NCBI RefSeq assembly: GCF_020171845.1
Contig: NZ_JAIVAM010000013.1
Location: forward strand, 62,001 to 126,000
Source of the DNA: Cytobacillus kochii
GTDB taxonomy: Bacteria; Bacillota; Bacilli; Bacillales; Cytobacillaceae
Reading direction: 5' to 3'
Length of the DNA stretch: 64,000 bases
This document shows positions 50,326 to 59,885 of the stretch, in pieces. The notes below the pieces were generated by a model that had not been told where the DNA came from, did not search any database, and saw only the letters and a program-made list of their open reading frames with translations. Within the stretch, counting starts at the first letter, position 1. Every line of letters starts with the position of its first letter. The translations under genes were made by a program, and so were the position numbers.

Positions 50326-52401
50326 ATGTCAGATTTTCTAGTAATCGTAGAATCCCCAGCTAAAGCAAAAACAATAGAAAGATACTTGGGGAAAAAATAT
50401 AAAGTGAAAGCATCCATGGGGCATGTAAGGGATTTACCTAAGAGCCAGACGGGTGTAGATGTTGAAAATAATTATGAACCAAAATATATAACGATTCGAG
50501 GTAAGGGACCAGTACTAAAAGAGTTAAAAACAGCTGCAAAAAAAGCGAAGAAAATTTATCTCGCAGCTGACCCCGATCGCGAAGGGGAAGCAATTGCATG
50601 GCATTTGGCGCATAGCTTAGATATGGATATTGATTCAAAATGCCGTGTTGTATTTAATGAAATCACAAAAGATGCCATTAAAGAATCTTTTAAACATCCA
50701 AGAGCGATTAATATGGATTTAGTTGATGCCCAGCAAGCAAGAAGAATGCTAGATAGGTTAGTGGGCTATAATATTAGTCCACTACTATGGAAAAAGGTTA
50801 AAAAGGGGCTTAGCGCCGGTCGTGTACAATCAATTGCCGTTCGTTTAATCCTTGATAGAGAAAAGGAAATTAACAAATTCGAGCCAGAAGAATATTGGAG
50901 CATAGATGGAGAATTTGTCAAAGGTAAATCTACGTTTGATGCAAGCTTTTTTGCTCTAAATGGTAAAAAGTTTGAGTTGAAATCTGAAGAAGATGTGCAA
51001 TCCGTTTTAAAAGAGTTAAAGAATAATGAGTTTGAAGTAACAGATGTAACGAAAAAGGAGAGAAAGAGAAATCCTGCAGTTCCTTTTACTACATCTTCTC
51101 TTCAACAGGAAGCAGCAAGAAAATTAAATTTCCGTGCAAAGAAAACAATGATGCTTGCTCAGCAGCTTTACGAAGGTATTGATTTGGGAAAAGAAGGTAC
51201 AATTGGATTAATTACTTATATGAGAACGGATTCTACGAGAGTATCTGAAGTTGCTCAAAGTGAAGCAGTGGATTATATTACAAACCATTATGGCAAAGAG
51301 TATTTGCCAGCATCAAAAAGAAAAGAAAAGAAAAACGCTAATGCTCAAGATGCACATGAAGCCATCCGACCTACCAGTATATTAAGGGAACCGAATTCGC
51401 TGAAAGAGCATCTTTCAAGAGATCAGCTTCGTTTATATCGTTTAATCTGGGAACGTTTTACTGCTAGTCAAATGGCTCCTGCCATAATGGATACAATGAG
51501 TGTTGATTTAATCAACGGTCAAGTGACCTTTAGAGCAAACGGTTCAAAGATTAAATTCCCTGGGTTTATGAAAGTATATGTCGAAGGAACAGATGATCAG
51601 ACGGAAGAAAAATCTAATATGCTTCCTAATTTAAAAGTGGGAGATAAAGTCGTTAAGAAGGATATCGAACCGAAACAACACTTTACGCAACCCCCTCCAA
51701 GATATACAGAAGCAAGGTTAGTCAAAACGCTTGAAGAACTAGGTATAGGTAGACCTTCAACTTTTGCACCGACGCTAGATACCATTCAGAAGCGCGGCTA
51801 TGTCACATTAGATAATAAACGTTTTGTGCCAACTGAATTAGGAGAAGTCGTTTCCGTACTATTAATGGAGTTTTTCCCTGAGATATTAGATGTGGAATTT
51901 ACTGCAAAAATGGAACAAGATCTGGATTATATTGAAGAGGGAAAAGAAAATTGGGTTAAAATTATTGATGAGTTTTATCAAGGTTTTGAAAAACGTTTAG
52001 AAGTAGCAGAGAAAGAAATGCAGGAAATAGAAATTAAAGACGAACCTGCGGGTGAAGATTGTGAACAATGTGGAAGCCCGATGGTATACAAAATGGGACG
52101 GTATGGCAAGTTTATGGCTTGCAGTAACTTTCCAGAGTGCCGCAATACAAAGGCAATTGTGAAGGAAATCGGTGTGAAATGCCCTACTTGTAAAGAAGGT
52201 AATATCATTGAGAGAAAAAGTAAAAAACGCCGTATCTTTTATGGTTGTGACCGCTACCCTGAGTGTGAGTTTATTTCATGGGATAAGCCGATAGCAAGAA
52301 GCTGTCCAAAATGTGAATCACTACTTGTTGAGAAAAAACTGAAAAAGGGTGTACAAGTACAGTGTGTTGAATGTGACTATAAAGAAGAGAAACAAGGATA
52401 A
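50326..52401 (+). CDS. topA: DNA topoisomerase I
   Basis: A 691-residue type IA topoisomerase relaxing negative supercoils. The Toprim domain starts [17 protein letters not shown] and has [15 protein letters not shown]; the active tyrosine is in [12 protein letters not shown]; the C-terminus carries three four-cysteine zinc elements: CEQCGS with CSNFPEC, CPTCKEG with CDRYPEC, and CPKCES with CVEC. The ATG at 50326 follows GAGGAGG; the open frame upstream lacks a ribosome site. A terminator follows. Confidence 0.96.
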   Translation: MSDFLVIVESPAKAKTIERYLGKKYKVKASMGHVRDLPKSQTGVDVENNYEPKYITIRGKGPVLKELKTAAKKAKKIYLAADPDREGEAIAWHLAHSLDMDIDSKCRVVFNEITKDAIKESFKHPRAINMDLVDAQQARRMLDRLVGYNISPLLWKKVKKGLSAGRVQSIAVRLILDREKEINKFEPEEYWSIDGEFVKGKSTFDASFFALNGKKFELKSEEDVQSVLKELKNNEFEVTDVTKKERKRNPAVPFTTSSLQQEAARKLNFRAKKTMMLAQQLYEGIDLGKEGTIGLITYMRTDSTRVSEVAQSEAVDYITNHYGKEYLPASKRKEKKNANAQDAHEAIRPTSILREPNSLKEHLSRDQLRLYRLIWERFTASQMAPAIMDTMSVDLINGQVTFRANGSKIKFPGFMKVYVEGTDDQTEEKSNMLPNLKVGDKVVKKDIEPKQHFTQPPPRYTEARLVKTLEELGIGRPSTFAPTLDTIQKRGYVTLDNKRFVPTELGEVVSVLLMEFFPEILDVEFTAKMEQDLDYIEEGKENWVKIIDEFYQGFEKRLEVAEKEMQEIEIKDEPAGEDCEQCGSPMVYKMGRYGKFMACSNFPECRNTKAIVKEIGVKCPTCKEGNIIERKSKKRRIFYGCDRYPECEFISWDKPIARSCPKCESLLVEKKLKKGVQVQCVECDYKEEKQG

Positions 52402-52458
52402 ATTGAAGTGAGTAACGGTTTGCCCATTTCTAATAAAAAAGTATAGAGAGACACAGAA

Positions 52459-52503
52459 ACGAACAATTATTAATTATTTACATTAATTGTTCGTTTTGTT
52501 TTA
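52459..52503 (+). terminator. Terminator after topA
   Basis: ACGAACAATTA (52459-52469) pairs with TAATTGTTCGT (52484-52494), followed by TTTGTTTT. Fifteen bases at 52961-52975 repeat the same arm sequence. Confidence 0.85.
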
Positions 52504-53020
52504 TATTTAAAGGCGTTTTTTGTCAAAAAAAGATTAGAAGGAGTATTTTCTAGGGGGGATAGGAGTTAACTGAATGGAGTGATGTGAATGTGAAAGTAAA
52601 GAAAAAATCGTCATTGCTATTTTATAAAATTACTAACTATTAAATCTCGTTTAACTGTTCTATATCAGCAATGATGAATGATGGAATCAAAAAACAATTT
52701 GAAGTTTTTGTGAATAGTAAAAGATGAAATGTTATCAAATGAGATGATAAAAATGCGATTGAAGTGGTAAAAATGGTTAAGAGGCTGAAAGCAATAACAT
52801 CATGTATTATTTGAAAAAACATTAAAATCACACAGTGGATGGACAAATGATGTTCTAAGATGGACAACGGTTAAAAAAATACTTTATGCTTTCAAATTTT
52901 TTTGTAATATTGTACAATGCAATTTGGGATTAAAAGATTACACTCGTTTATGATTTAGTTAAAACGAACAATTAAATGAATGATATAAATTATTTTACAA
53001 TAAGTAAGGAGAATTAAATA
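52504..53020. other. Long AT-rich gap before trmFO
   Basis: About 520 bases without a supported gene. Short frames appear in all phases, for instance 19 codons starting GTG near 52588 (VNVKVKKKSSLLFYKITNY) that continues as KSRLTVLYQQ after a frame change, and pieces near 52725-52800; they could be the remains of a decayed gene. A likely promoter lies at 52890-52918, and AAAACGAACAATTAA at 52961-52975 is the reverse complement of the topA terminator arm. Confidence 0.4.
52890..52918 (+). promoter_or_regulatory. Candidate SigA promoter of trmFO
   Basis: TTTCAA (52890-52895), 17 bases, TACAAT (52913-52918). The leader would be about 95 bases and contain the repeated arm at 52961. Confidence 0.45.
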
Positions 53021-54328
53021 ATGACTGAACAGGTAGTAAACGTAGTTGGGGCTGGGTTAGCTGGAAGTGAAGCCGCTTGGCAAATTGCTAAACGAGGCAT
53101 TCAAGTACGCTTATATGAAATGAGACCAGTTAGACAAACAGCAGCTCACCATACAGATAAATTTGCTGAATTAGTTTGTAGTAATTCTTTAAGAGCCAAC
53201 AATTTAACGAATGCTGTAGGTGTATTAAAAGAAGAAATGAGACAACTAGATTCTGTAATTATTTCTTCAGCAGATGATAGTGCGGTTCCTGCAGGTGGTG
53301 CTTTAGCTGTTGACCGCCATGACTTCGCTGCAAGGGTAACTGAAGCAGTGAAGAATCATCCGAATGTGACAGTAATAAATGAGGAAGTAACGGATATTCC
53401 TGAAGGGATTACTGTTATTGCGACAGGCCCATTAACAAGTGAATTACTTTCTGAGAAACTACGTGAACTGTCTGGGGAAGATTATCTTTATTTTTATGAT
53501 GCAGCGGCACCAATTATCGAAAAAGATTCCATTAATATGGATAAAGTCTATTTGAAATCTCGATATGATAAAGGGGAAGCAGCTTATTTAAATTGTCCGA
53601 TGAACGAGGAAGAGTTCAATGTTTTTTACGAAGCGTTAATTAATGCTGAAACTGTGCCGCTAAAAGAATTTGAGAAAGAAATCTTTTTTGAAGGTTGTAT
53701 GCCTATCGAAGTTATGGCATCTCGTGGGAAGAAAACAATGCTCTTTGGACCGATGAAACCTGTTGGTTTAGAGGATCCTAAAACAGGGAAGAGGCCATAT
53801 GCTGTTGTCCAATTACGTCAAGATGATGCAGCAGGTACACTATACAATATTGTTGGATTCCAAACGCATCTAAAATGGGGGCCACAAAAAGAGGTACTTC
53901 GTTTAATACCAGGCTTAGAAAATGCTGAAATTGTAAGATACGGTGTTATGCATAGAAATACTTTTATTAATTCTCCTAAAGTGCTTAAATCAACTTATCA
54001 ATTTAAGAATAGAGAATCTTTATTCTTTGCTGGGCAAATGACTGGCGTAGAAGGGTATGTTGAATCAGCTGCTAGTGGGTTAATTGCAGGGATTAATGCT
54101 GCCCGTCTTGTGAAGGGCCAAGAAACAGTAGAGTTTCCGATTGAGACTGCTATTGGGAGTATGGCAAGATATATTGCTAACGCCAATCCAAAGAATTTCC
54201 AGCCTATGAATGCCAATTTTGGTTTATTCCCAGAGTTAGAAAAAAGAATTAAAGGTAAGCAGGAGAGAAATGAACAACATGCTAATCGAGCATTAGAGAC
54301 AATTCAGAACTTTGTGAAAAATATGTAA
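53021..54328 (+). CDS. trmFO: tRNA (uracil-54-C5)-methyltransferase TrmFO (Gid), folate-dependent
   Basis: A 435-residue FAD enzyme making ribothymidine at position 54 of tRNA with methylene-tetrahydrofolate. The dinucleotide fold is [15 protein letters not shown] near 6-20, then [13 protein letters not shown] and [15 protein letters not shown] are typical, and the C-terminal part ends with [11 protein letters not shown]. The start at 53021 follows TAAGGAGAATT. xerC follows after 65 bases, as in B. subtilis. Confidence 0.96.
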   Translation: MTEQVVNVVGAGLAGSEAAWQIAKRGIQVRLYEMRPVRQTAAHHTDKFAELVCSNSLRANNLTNAVGVLKEEMRQLDSVIISSADDSAVPAGGALAVDRHDFAARVTEAVKNHPNVTVINEEVTDIPEGITVIATGPLTSELLSEKLRELSGEDYLYFYDAAAPIIEKDSINMDKVYLKSRYDKGEAAYLNCPMNEEEFNVFYEALINAETVPLKEFEKEIFFEGCMPIEVMASRGKKTMLFGPMKPVGLEDPKTGKRPYAVVQLRQDDAAGTLYNIVGFQTHLKWGPQKEVLRLIPGLENAEIVRYGVMHRNTFINSPKVLKSTYQFKNRESLFFAGQMTGVEGYVESAASGLIAGINAARLVKGQETVEFPIETAIGSMARYIANANPKNFQPMNANFGLFPELEKRIKGKQERNEQHANRALETIQNFVKNM

Positions 54329-54393
54329 ATTTTCTTGCGTGGGTTGCTTAAATATGATAGTATGATGAAGCCCTTGTGAGGTGAGTACAAAAA

Positions 54394-55290
54394 ATGAGCG
54401 AAAATGTGAACATTTCTTTAAAGTTATTTATCGAATATTTACAAATCGAAAAGAATTATTCACAATATACAATTGAGCATTATCAGACGGATATAAAAGG
54501 ATTTTTTATGTTCATGGCTGAACAAGGTTTGAAAAAGTTAAATGATGTCGAATATATGGATGTTCGATTATTTCTAACAAAGCTTTATCAAGAAGGTTTA
54601 GCTCGAAAGACAATTGCTCGTAAAATTTCCTGCTTAAGAAGCTTTTTTAAGTTATTGGTACGAGAAGGTATGGTTAATGATAATCCTTTCCAATTAACAT
54701 CCATCCCAAAAGGTGATAAAAGACTGCCGCAGTTTTTTTATGAAGAAGAGATGGAACAACTCTTTAATAGTGTAGAGGTAGATACAGCACTTGGCCAAAG
54801 GAATATGGCGATTTTAGAAGTGATGTATGCAACAGGCATAAGGGTAGCTGAATGTGCTTCTATACAGCTAAGTGATATTGATTTGGATATTTCCGTAATT
54901 CTTATTCATGGAAAAGGGAAAAAAGATCGATACATACCATTCGGAAGCTTTGCTCACGATGCTCTTTTAAAATATTGTCATGATGGACGTCTAAAACTCC
55001 AAAAAGAGAAGAGCAACCATTTATTTTTAAACCACCGTGGTGGCGCATTAACTGACCGCGGTATAAGAGGTATATTAAATAAATTGATTGAAAAGTCGTC
55101 TCTAGAAGGTGGCATCCATCCCCATAAGATTAGGCATTCATTTGCTACACATTTAATGTCAAATGGGGCTGATATGAGAACAGTTCAAGAGCTTTTAGGT
55201 CATGCTTTTCTTTCATCAACGCAAATTTACACACATGTTACACCTGATTACTTGAAAAAGACATATAATCAGTATCATCCTAGAGCATAG
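54394..55290 (+). CDS. xerC: Tyrosine recombinase XerC (CodV)
   Basis: A 298-residue site-specific recombinase acting with XerD at dif to resolve chromosome dimers. The N-terminal SAM-like DNA-binding domain (1-95) precedes catalytic Arg in ATGIRVAE, Lys in IHGKGKKDR, HKIRHSFATH (His and Arg), GHAFLSSTQIYTHV with final His and nucleophile Tyr. In B. subtilis it is codV, first gene of the codV-clpQ-clpY-codY operon; the same order is seen here. Confidence 0.95.
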   Translation: MSENVNISLKLFIEYLQIEKNYSQYTIEHYQTDIKGFFMFMAEQGLKKLNDVEYMDVRLFLTKLYQEGLARKTIARKISCLRSFFKLLVREGMVNDNPFQLTSIPKGDKRLPQFFYEEEMEQLFNSVEVDTALGQRNMAILEVMYATGIRVAECASIQLSDIDLDISVILIHGKGKKDRYIPFGSFAHDALLKYCHDGRLKLQKEKSNHLFLNHRGGALTDRGIRGILNKLIEKSSLEGGIHPHKIRHSFATHLMSNGADMRTVQELLGHAFLSSTQIYTHVTPDYLKKTYNQYHPRA

Positions 55291-55388
55291 ATTTTAAAGA
55301 AGTTTAACTATATGATGGATAAACGAATAGTCATACTCATATATAGTCTATAGTGGATTATTAACATACTCCAAAAGGAGGAATAAAC

Positions 55389-55931
55389 ATGTCACAATTT
55401 CATGCAACAACAATTTTTGCAGTACAACACAATGGCGAATATGCAATGGCTGGAGATGGACAGGTTACATTTGGTGAATCGGTTGTCATGAAGCATACTG
55501 CAAGAAAGGTAAGAAAGCTTGCAAATGGCAAAGTGATTGCCGGATTTGCAGGGTCTGTTGCCGACGCATTTACTTTATTCGAGAAGTTCGAAGGAAAGCT
55601 TGAAGAATATAATGGTAACTTGCAGAGAGCGGCTGTAGAGCTTGCTAAAGAGTGGAGAAGCGATAAGGTTCTTCGGAAACTTGAAGCGCTTTTAATTGTT
55701 ATGAATAAAGACGGTTTATTGCTCGTATCAGGAACAGGTGAAGTCATTGAACCTGACGATGGTGTACTAGCAATCGGTTCAGGTGGTAACTATGCATTAG
55801 CAGCAGGTCGATCTTTAAAGAGATTTGCAGGTGAACATTTAACAGCTCGGGAAATTGCAAAAGCTTCGCTTGAAATGGCTGCAGAAATTTGTGTATATAC
55901 TAACCACAATATTATTGTGGAAGAACTGTAA
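55389..55931 (+). CDS. hslV: ATP-dependent protease peptidase subunit HslV (ClpQ/CodW), Ser-type
   Basis: A 180-residue proteasome-like peptidase subunit working with HslU. It starts [13 protein letters not shown], so the mature N-terminus is Ser rather than the usual Thr, with a five-residue extension before ATTI. B. subtilis ClpQ has the same extension and is reported to use the N-terminal serine. [26 protein letters not shown] and [12 protein letters not shown] are conserved. The start follows AAAGGAGGA. Confidence 0.95.
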   Translation: MSQFHATTIFAVQHNGEYAMAGDGQVTFGESVVMKHTARKVRKLANGKVIAGFAGSVADAFTLFEKFEGKLEEYNGNLQRAAVELAKEWRSDKVLRKLEALLIVMNKDGLLLVSGTGEVIEPDDGVLAIGSGGNYALAAGRSLKRFAGEHLTAREIAKASLEMAAEICVYTNHNIIVEEL

Positions 55932-55948
55932 AACAAAGGAGTGCTAAA

Positions 55949-57355
55949 ATGGTTAAAATGACAAGTTTAACACCCCGTCAAATTGTCGAAAGACTAGACC
56001 AGTTCATAATCGGTCAAAAAAATGCCAAGAAAGCTGTAGCAGTTGCATTAAGAAATAGATATCGTAGAAGCCTACTGCATGAAGAGCTTCGTGATGAAGT
56101 AAGTCCTAAGAATATTTTGATGATTGGACCAACAGGAGTTGGTAAAACTGAGATTGCAAGAAGGATTGCGAAATTAGTTGGTGCTCCATTTGTTAAGGTA
56201 GAGGCAACGAAATTCACTGAAGTGGGTTATGTAGGTAGAGATGTAGAATCTATGGTTAGAGATCTAGTTGAGACATCTGTGCGACTTGTGAAAGAAGAAA
56301 AGGTAGCAAGTGTGCAAGAAATAGCAGAGAAAAATGCTAATCGCCGAATTGTCGAATTGCTCGTACCTAGTAATAAAAAGTCCGCCAATTATAAGAACCC
56401 TTTAGAAATGTTTTTTGGTGGTGGGAATGATCAACAAGAGAGCGATCATGAGCAACAAGATGATCAGTCAATTCAGCAAAAGCGTAAAGTAGTGAAAACA
56501 AAGCTTGAAAATTTAGAGCTAGAAGATGAAATAATCACTGTTGAAATAGAAGAACAGCAGCCGTCTATGTTTGATATGCTCCAAGGTTCGGGTATGGAAC
56601 AAATGGGGATGAATATGCAAGATGCACTTGGTGGATTAATGCCAAAGAAAAAGAAGAAGCGAAAACTTACAGTAAGCGAAGCTAGAAAAGTTTTAACGAA
56701 CGAAGAAGCACAAAAGCTTATTGATATGGATGAAGTAGGTTCTGAAGCCATCTATAGAGCAGAACAATCTGGTATGATCTTTATCGATGAAATTGATAAA
56801 ATCGCAAGTAAAAACTCAGGTGGCTCCTCAGCAGATGTTTCTCGCGAGGGTGTGCAAAGAGATATTCTTCCTGTCGTTGAAGGATCAACGGTTGTAACGA
56901 AATATGGTACAGTAAAAACCGATCATGTCTTATTCGTTGCAGCTGGAGCATTCCATACCGCTAAACCGTCTGATTTAATACCTGAATTGCAAGGACGTTT
57001 CCCGATTAGAGTCGAATTGACAAAATTAACTGTGGATGATTTTGTGAAAATATTAGTTGAGCCTGATAATGCCTTAATCAAACAATATCAAGCATTATTG
57101 GAAACAGAAGGTATACAAATTGAATTTTCTGACGATGCTATACGTAGGATTGCAGAATTTGCTTATGATGTAAATCAAAATACCGATAATATTGGAGCAA
57201 GACGATTGCAAACGATTATGGAAAAAATGCTTGAAGACCTTTCGTTTGAAGCGCCTGAGGTAACATTAGAGAAGATTGTGATTACGCCACAATATGTAGA
57301 AGAGAAGCTCGGGGAAATTTCTAAGAATAAAGATTTAAGTCAATTTATATTATAA
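55949..57355 (+). CDS. hslU: ATP-dependent protease ATPase subunit HslU (ClpY)
   Basis: A 468-residue AAA+ unfoldase feeding proteins to Hsl[17 protein letters not shown] opens it; Walker A is [13 protein letters not shown] near 60; the pore loop GYVGRDVES follows; the intermediate I-domain (about 110-245) is acidic and low in complexity; Walker [11 protein letters not shown] and the C-terminal sensor-2 [11 protein letters not shown] complete it; LSQFIL is the tail that docks into HslV. hslV lies 17 bases upstream. Confidence 0.96.
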   Translation: MVKMTSLTPRQIVERLDQFIIGQKNAKKAVAVALRNRYRRSLLHEELRDEVSPKNILMIGPTGVGKTEIARRIAKLVGAPFVKVEATKFTEVGYVGRDVESMVRDLVETSVRLVKEEKVASVQEIAEKNANRRIVELLVPSNKKSANYKNPLEMFFGGGNDQQESDHEQQDDQSIQQKRKVVKTKLENLELEDEIITVEIEEQQPSMFDMLQGSGMEQMGMNMQDALGGLMPKKKKKRKLTVSEARKVLTNEEAQKLIDMDEVGSEAIYRAEQSGMIFIDEIDKIASKNSGGSSADVSREGVQRDILPVVEGSTVVTKYGTVKTDHVLFVAAGAFHTAKPSDLIPELQGRFPIRVELTKLTVDDFVKILVEPDNALIKQYQALLETEGIQIEFSDDAIRRIAEFAYDVNQNTDNIGARRLQTIMEKMLEDLSFEAPEVTLEKIVITPQYVEEKLGEISKNKDLSQFIL

Positions 57356-57471
57356 TCCTTATTTGATGAAATTTCATTGTACTCCTAATCAAGCAAATCT
57401 TAGCAAAAAAATAAGTAACGAAACATTCAAGGGATTGAAATAATGTTCCAAAGTTATAGGAGGAAAAATCA

Positions 57472-58251
57472 ATGAATTTATTAAAAAAATCAAGAACAAT
57501 TAATGCAATGCTACAAAAGGCTGCAGGTAAGCCAGTTAACTTCAAAGAAATGGCAGAAACTTTAAGTGCTGTTATCGAAGCAAATATCTATGTAGTAAGC
57601 CGTAGAGGTAAACTATTAGGATATGCTGCGAACCAACAAATCGAAAATGAGCGAATGAAGAAAATGCTTGAAGATCGTCAGTTCCCAGAAGAGTACACTA
57701 AAAACTTATTTAACATTCAAGAGACATCATCTAACTTAGATGTGAATAGTGAATATACTGCATTCCCTATCGAAAATAAGGAGTTATTTGGCGCTGGATT
57801 AACGACAATTGTTCCTATTATCGGTGGAGGAGAACGTTTAGGTACCCTCATTCTGGCAAGAGTGGAAGATGCTTTTGAAGATGATGATTTAGTTTTAGCT
57901 GAATATGGTGCTACAGTAGTAGGTATGGAAATTCTTCGTGAAAAAGCAGAAGAAATTGAAGAAGAAGCTAGAAGTAAAGCAGTTGTACAAATGGCGATTA
58001 GCTCTTTATCATACAGTGAGTTAGAAGCAATTGAACATATCTTTGAAGAGTTAGACGGAAAAGAAGGTCTATTAGTTGCTTCAAAGATTGCCGATAGAGT
58101 TGGAATCACACGTTCGGTTATCGTTAATGCACTAAGAAAATTAGAAAGTGCTGGCGTAATTGAATCAAGATCATTAGGGATGAAAGGTACTTATATTAAA
58201 GTATTAAACGATAAATTCCTTTTCGAGTTAGAAAAATTAAAATCTAACTAA
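57472..58251 (+). CDS. codY: GTP- and branched-chain-amino-acid-sensing global regulator CodY
   Basis: A 259-residue regulator repressing stationary-phase and nutrient-scavenging genes when GTP and Ile/Leu/Val are high. The N-terminal GAF domain (1-155) has [10 protein letters not shown] and [20 protein letters not shown]; a linker leads to a winged helix with [20 protein letters not shown] near 204-223. It follows hslU after 116 bases with AGGAGG as ribosome site. A long terminator follows. Confidence 0.97.
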   Translation: MNLLKKSRTINAMLQKAAGKPVNFKEMAETLSAVIEANIYVVSRRGKLLGYAANQQIENERMKKMLEDRQFPEEYTKNLFNIQETSSNLDVNSEYTAFPIENKELFGAGLTTIVPIIGGGERLGTLILARVEDAFEDDDLVLAEYGATVVGMEILREKAEEIEEEARSKAVVQMAISSLSYSELEAIEHIFEELDGKEGLLVASKIADRVGITRSVIVNALRKLESAGVIESRSLGMKGTYIKVLNDKFLFELEKLKSN

Positions 58252-58273
58252 GAAGTAAAATAAAAAAACTTTT

Positions 58274-58316
58274 AAAATAACACGGAGACGCAGTGATGCG
58301 TTACCGTGTTATTTTT
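58274..58316 (+). terminator. Terminator after codY
   Basis: AAAATAACACGG (58274-58285) pairs with CCGTGTTATTTT (58304-58315), with ACGCA/TGCGT inside; it ends the codV-type operon. Confidence 0.9.
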
Positions 58317-58533
58317 ATGGTGTCAAATTTTTCTGTATTACAACTTTATTACGAACGAAATAATAAAGTAATAACGAATAAAGTAGAACTTTGAACCTAT
58401 TTTTAAAAAACAAAATTCTTATAGTTCTTTATGCCTATTCAAAAATATGTTCGAACGGTTGATTCAACTGATAGTGATTGGTGTTTTTAAAAAATACGGA
58501 AAAATGAAGCGTATTTTTACCTAGTAAGAAAAA

Positions 58534-58551
58534 TGTCGAAAATAGGACAAA
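58534..58551 (+). promoter_or_regulatory. Two opposed 0A-box-like motifs upstream of flgB
   Basis: TGTCGAA (58534-58540) and, on the other strand, TTTTGTCC (near 58544-58551) resemble Spo0A boxes facing each other, about 30-45 bases before the predicted -35. By-eye candidate only. The codY-flgB gap otherwise shows the terminator, a GTTCGAAC palindrome near 58449, and the promoter at 58580. Confidence 0.3.
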
Positions 58552-58579
58552 AGAATTACCAAAAAACCCTTCTAGGTCA

Positions 58580-58608
58580 TAGACTTATTATTTCATATTC
58601 TTTACAAT
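58580..58608 (+). promoter_or_regulatory. Candidate SigA promoter of the fla/che operon
   Basis: TAGACT (58580-58585), 17 bases, TACAAT (58603-58608). The B. subtilis operon has both SigA and SigD promoters; no SigD-type GCCGATAT was found here. Confidence 0.5.
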
Positions 58609-58673
58609 GATGATAGATGAAATTATTAGTAAGTGCTAATTGGGGAGAATTTTGGAAAAATGAGGTGAAGTTT

Positions 58674-59063
58674 GTGAAAGTCTTCTCACAATCCATGTCG
58701 ATTATCGAAAACGCAATTCAACAAACATCGACAAAACAAAAGGTGATCTCGCAAAATATCGCAAATGTTGACACGCCAGGATATAAAGCGAAAGATGTAA
58801 GCTTCAAATCTGCTTTTGATTCCGCATTATCTAACATGAATACATATAAAACGGATGAAAGGCATTTTGATTTCACGCCATCTAATTTAAATACCACCGT
58901 CTTGACGAAGAAAAATGTAACCTATAACGAAAGTGGTAACAGTGTAGATATGGATCAGGAAATGTCAGAGCTTGCAGCAAACCAAATTCAATATAACGCA
59001 TTGGTTGACCGCATGAGCAGTAAATTTAATGGACTCGAAAACGTAATTAAGGGAGGTAGATAA
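58674..59063 (+). CDS. flgB: Flagellar basal-body rod protein FlgB
   Basis: A 129-residue proximal rod protein. SMSIIENAIQQTSTKQKVISQNIANVDTPGYKAKD, quoted here as the family N-terminus, has key part NIANVDTPGYKA near 30-41; the C-terminal helix contains VDMDQEMSELAANQIQYNALV. The start is GTG at 58674 with GAGGTGAAG upstream, giving the same length as B. subtilis FlgB; a longer frame from ATG 58617 begins at the predicted transcription start and is unlikely. First gene of the fla/che operon. Confidence 0.93.
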   Translation: MKVFSQSMSIIENAIQQTSTKQKVISQNIANVDTPGYKAKDVSFKSAFDSALSNMNTYKTDERHFDFTPSNLNTTVLTKKNVTYNESGNSVDMDQEMSELAANQIQYNALVDRMSSKFNGLENVIKGGR

Positions 59064-59066
59064 TCG

Positions 59067-59510
59067 ATGACTATCTTTCATAGTTTAGATACAACAGCTT
59101 CCGCACTGACAGCGCAAAGGTTAAGGATGGATGTCATCTCTTCAAATATGGCCAATGCTGATTCTACTCGCAGCGTGACTGGGGAAGACCCTTATAGAAG
59201 AAAATCTGTCGTGCTTCAAGCGAAAGATAACGGCTTTTCATCATTTTTACAAACAGCAATAAATGAAAAAGGCCAAACGGGTAATGGTGTAAAGGTAACG
59301 AGAATTGTTGAGGATGAAACGCCTTTTGAACTCGTCTATAATCCATCTCATGCTGATGCTAACGCAGAAGGGTATGTAGAAATGCCAAATGTGGACCCAT
59401 TAAGAGAAATGGTAGATTTGATGAGTGCAACACGTTCATATGAAGCAAACGTCACTGTATTTAATGCGAATAAGAATATGCTCTTGAAGGCATTGGAAAT
59501 AGGCAAATAA
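59067..59510 (+). CDS. flgC: Flagellar basal-body rod protein FlgC
   Basis: A 147-residue rod protein. TTASALTAQRLRMDVISSNMANADST is the N-terminal rod motif and YVEMPNVDPLREMVDLMSATRSYEANV the C-terminal one (key residues NVDPL and RSYEANV). It starts 3 bases after flgB behind GGAGGTAG. With FlgB, FlgF and FlgG it makes the rod that crosses the cell wall. Confidence 0.95.
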   Translation: MTIFHSLDTTASALTAQRLRMDVISSNMANADSTRSVTGEDPYRRKSVVLQAKDNGFSSFLQTAINEKGQTGNGVKVTRIVEDETPFELVYNPSHADANAEGYVEMPNVDPLREMVDLMSATRSYEANVTVFNANKNMLLKALEIGK

Positions 59511-59525
59511 GAAGGAGACTAAGAG

Positions 59526-59834
59526 ATGAATATTAATAGCTTCTCTCCCGTCGTACATACAAATAGTCCGGATAATGCTCAAAATGTAAAAGAGATTACA
59601 CCGAGTGATGCACATAATAGCTTTGCTTCGGCTTTGAAAAGTGCAATTGATAGTGTAAATGAAAGGCAAATATCATCGGATGAAATGACGACAAAACTTG
59701 CTACGGGGCAGGATGTTGATCTTCACGACGTAATGATCACCGCTCAAAAAGCGAGTGTATCCATGTCTTTAACACTAGAAGTACGTAACAAGGCAGTCGA
59801 AGCATATCAAGAGATGATGAGAATGCAAGTGTAA
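59526..59834 (+). CDS. fliE: Flagellar hook-basal body protein FliE
   Basis: A 102-residue protein joining the MS-ring to the rod. HNSFASALKSAIDSVNE and LATGQDVDLHDVMITAQKASVSM, with the terminal VRNKAVEAYQEMMRMQV, match FliE. It lies 15 bases after flgC with GAAGGAGA as ribosome site and is the first rod protein exported by the flagellar type III system. Confidence 0.94.
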   Translation: MNINSFSPVVHTNSPDNAQNVKEITPSDAHNSFASALKSAIDSVNERQISSDEMTTKLATGQDVDLHDVMITAQKASVSMSLTLEVRNKAVEAYQEMMRMQV

Positions 59835-59885
59835 AACATGTATTCTCGTCTGATGACTAACCAAGGACCATCGGGGGATTTTTAG

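Noticed and set aside
52640..52867. Minus-strand hydrophobic frame of 75 codons in the topA-trmFO gap
   Set aside because: It starts with TTG without a ribosome site, has no recognisable family and looks like an AT-rich chance frame.
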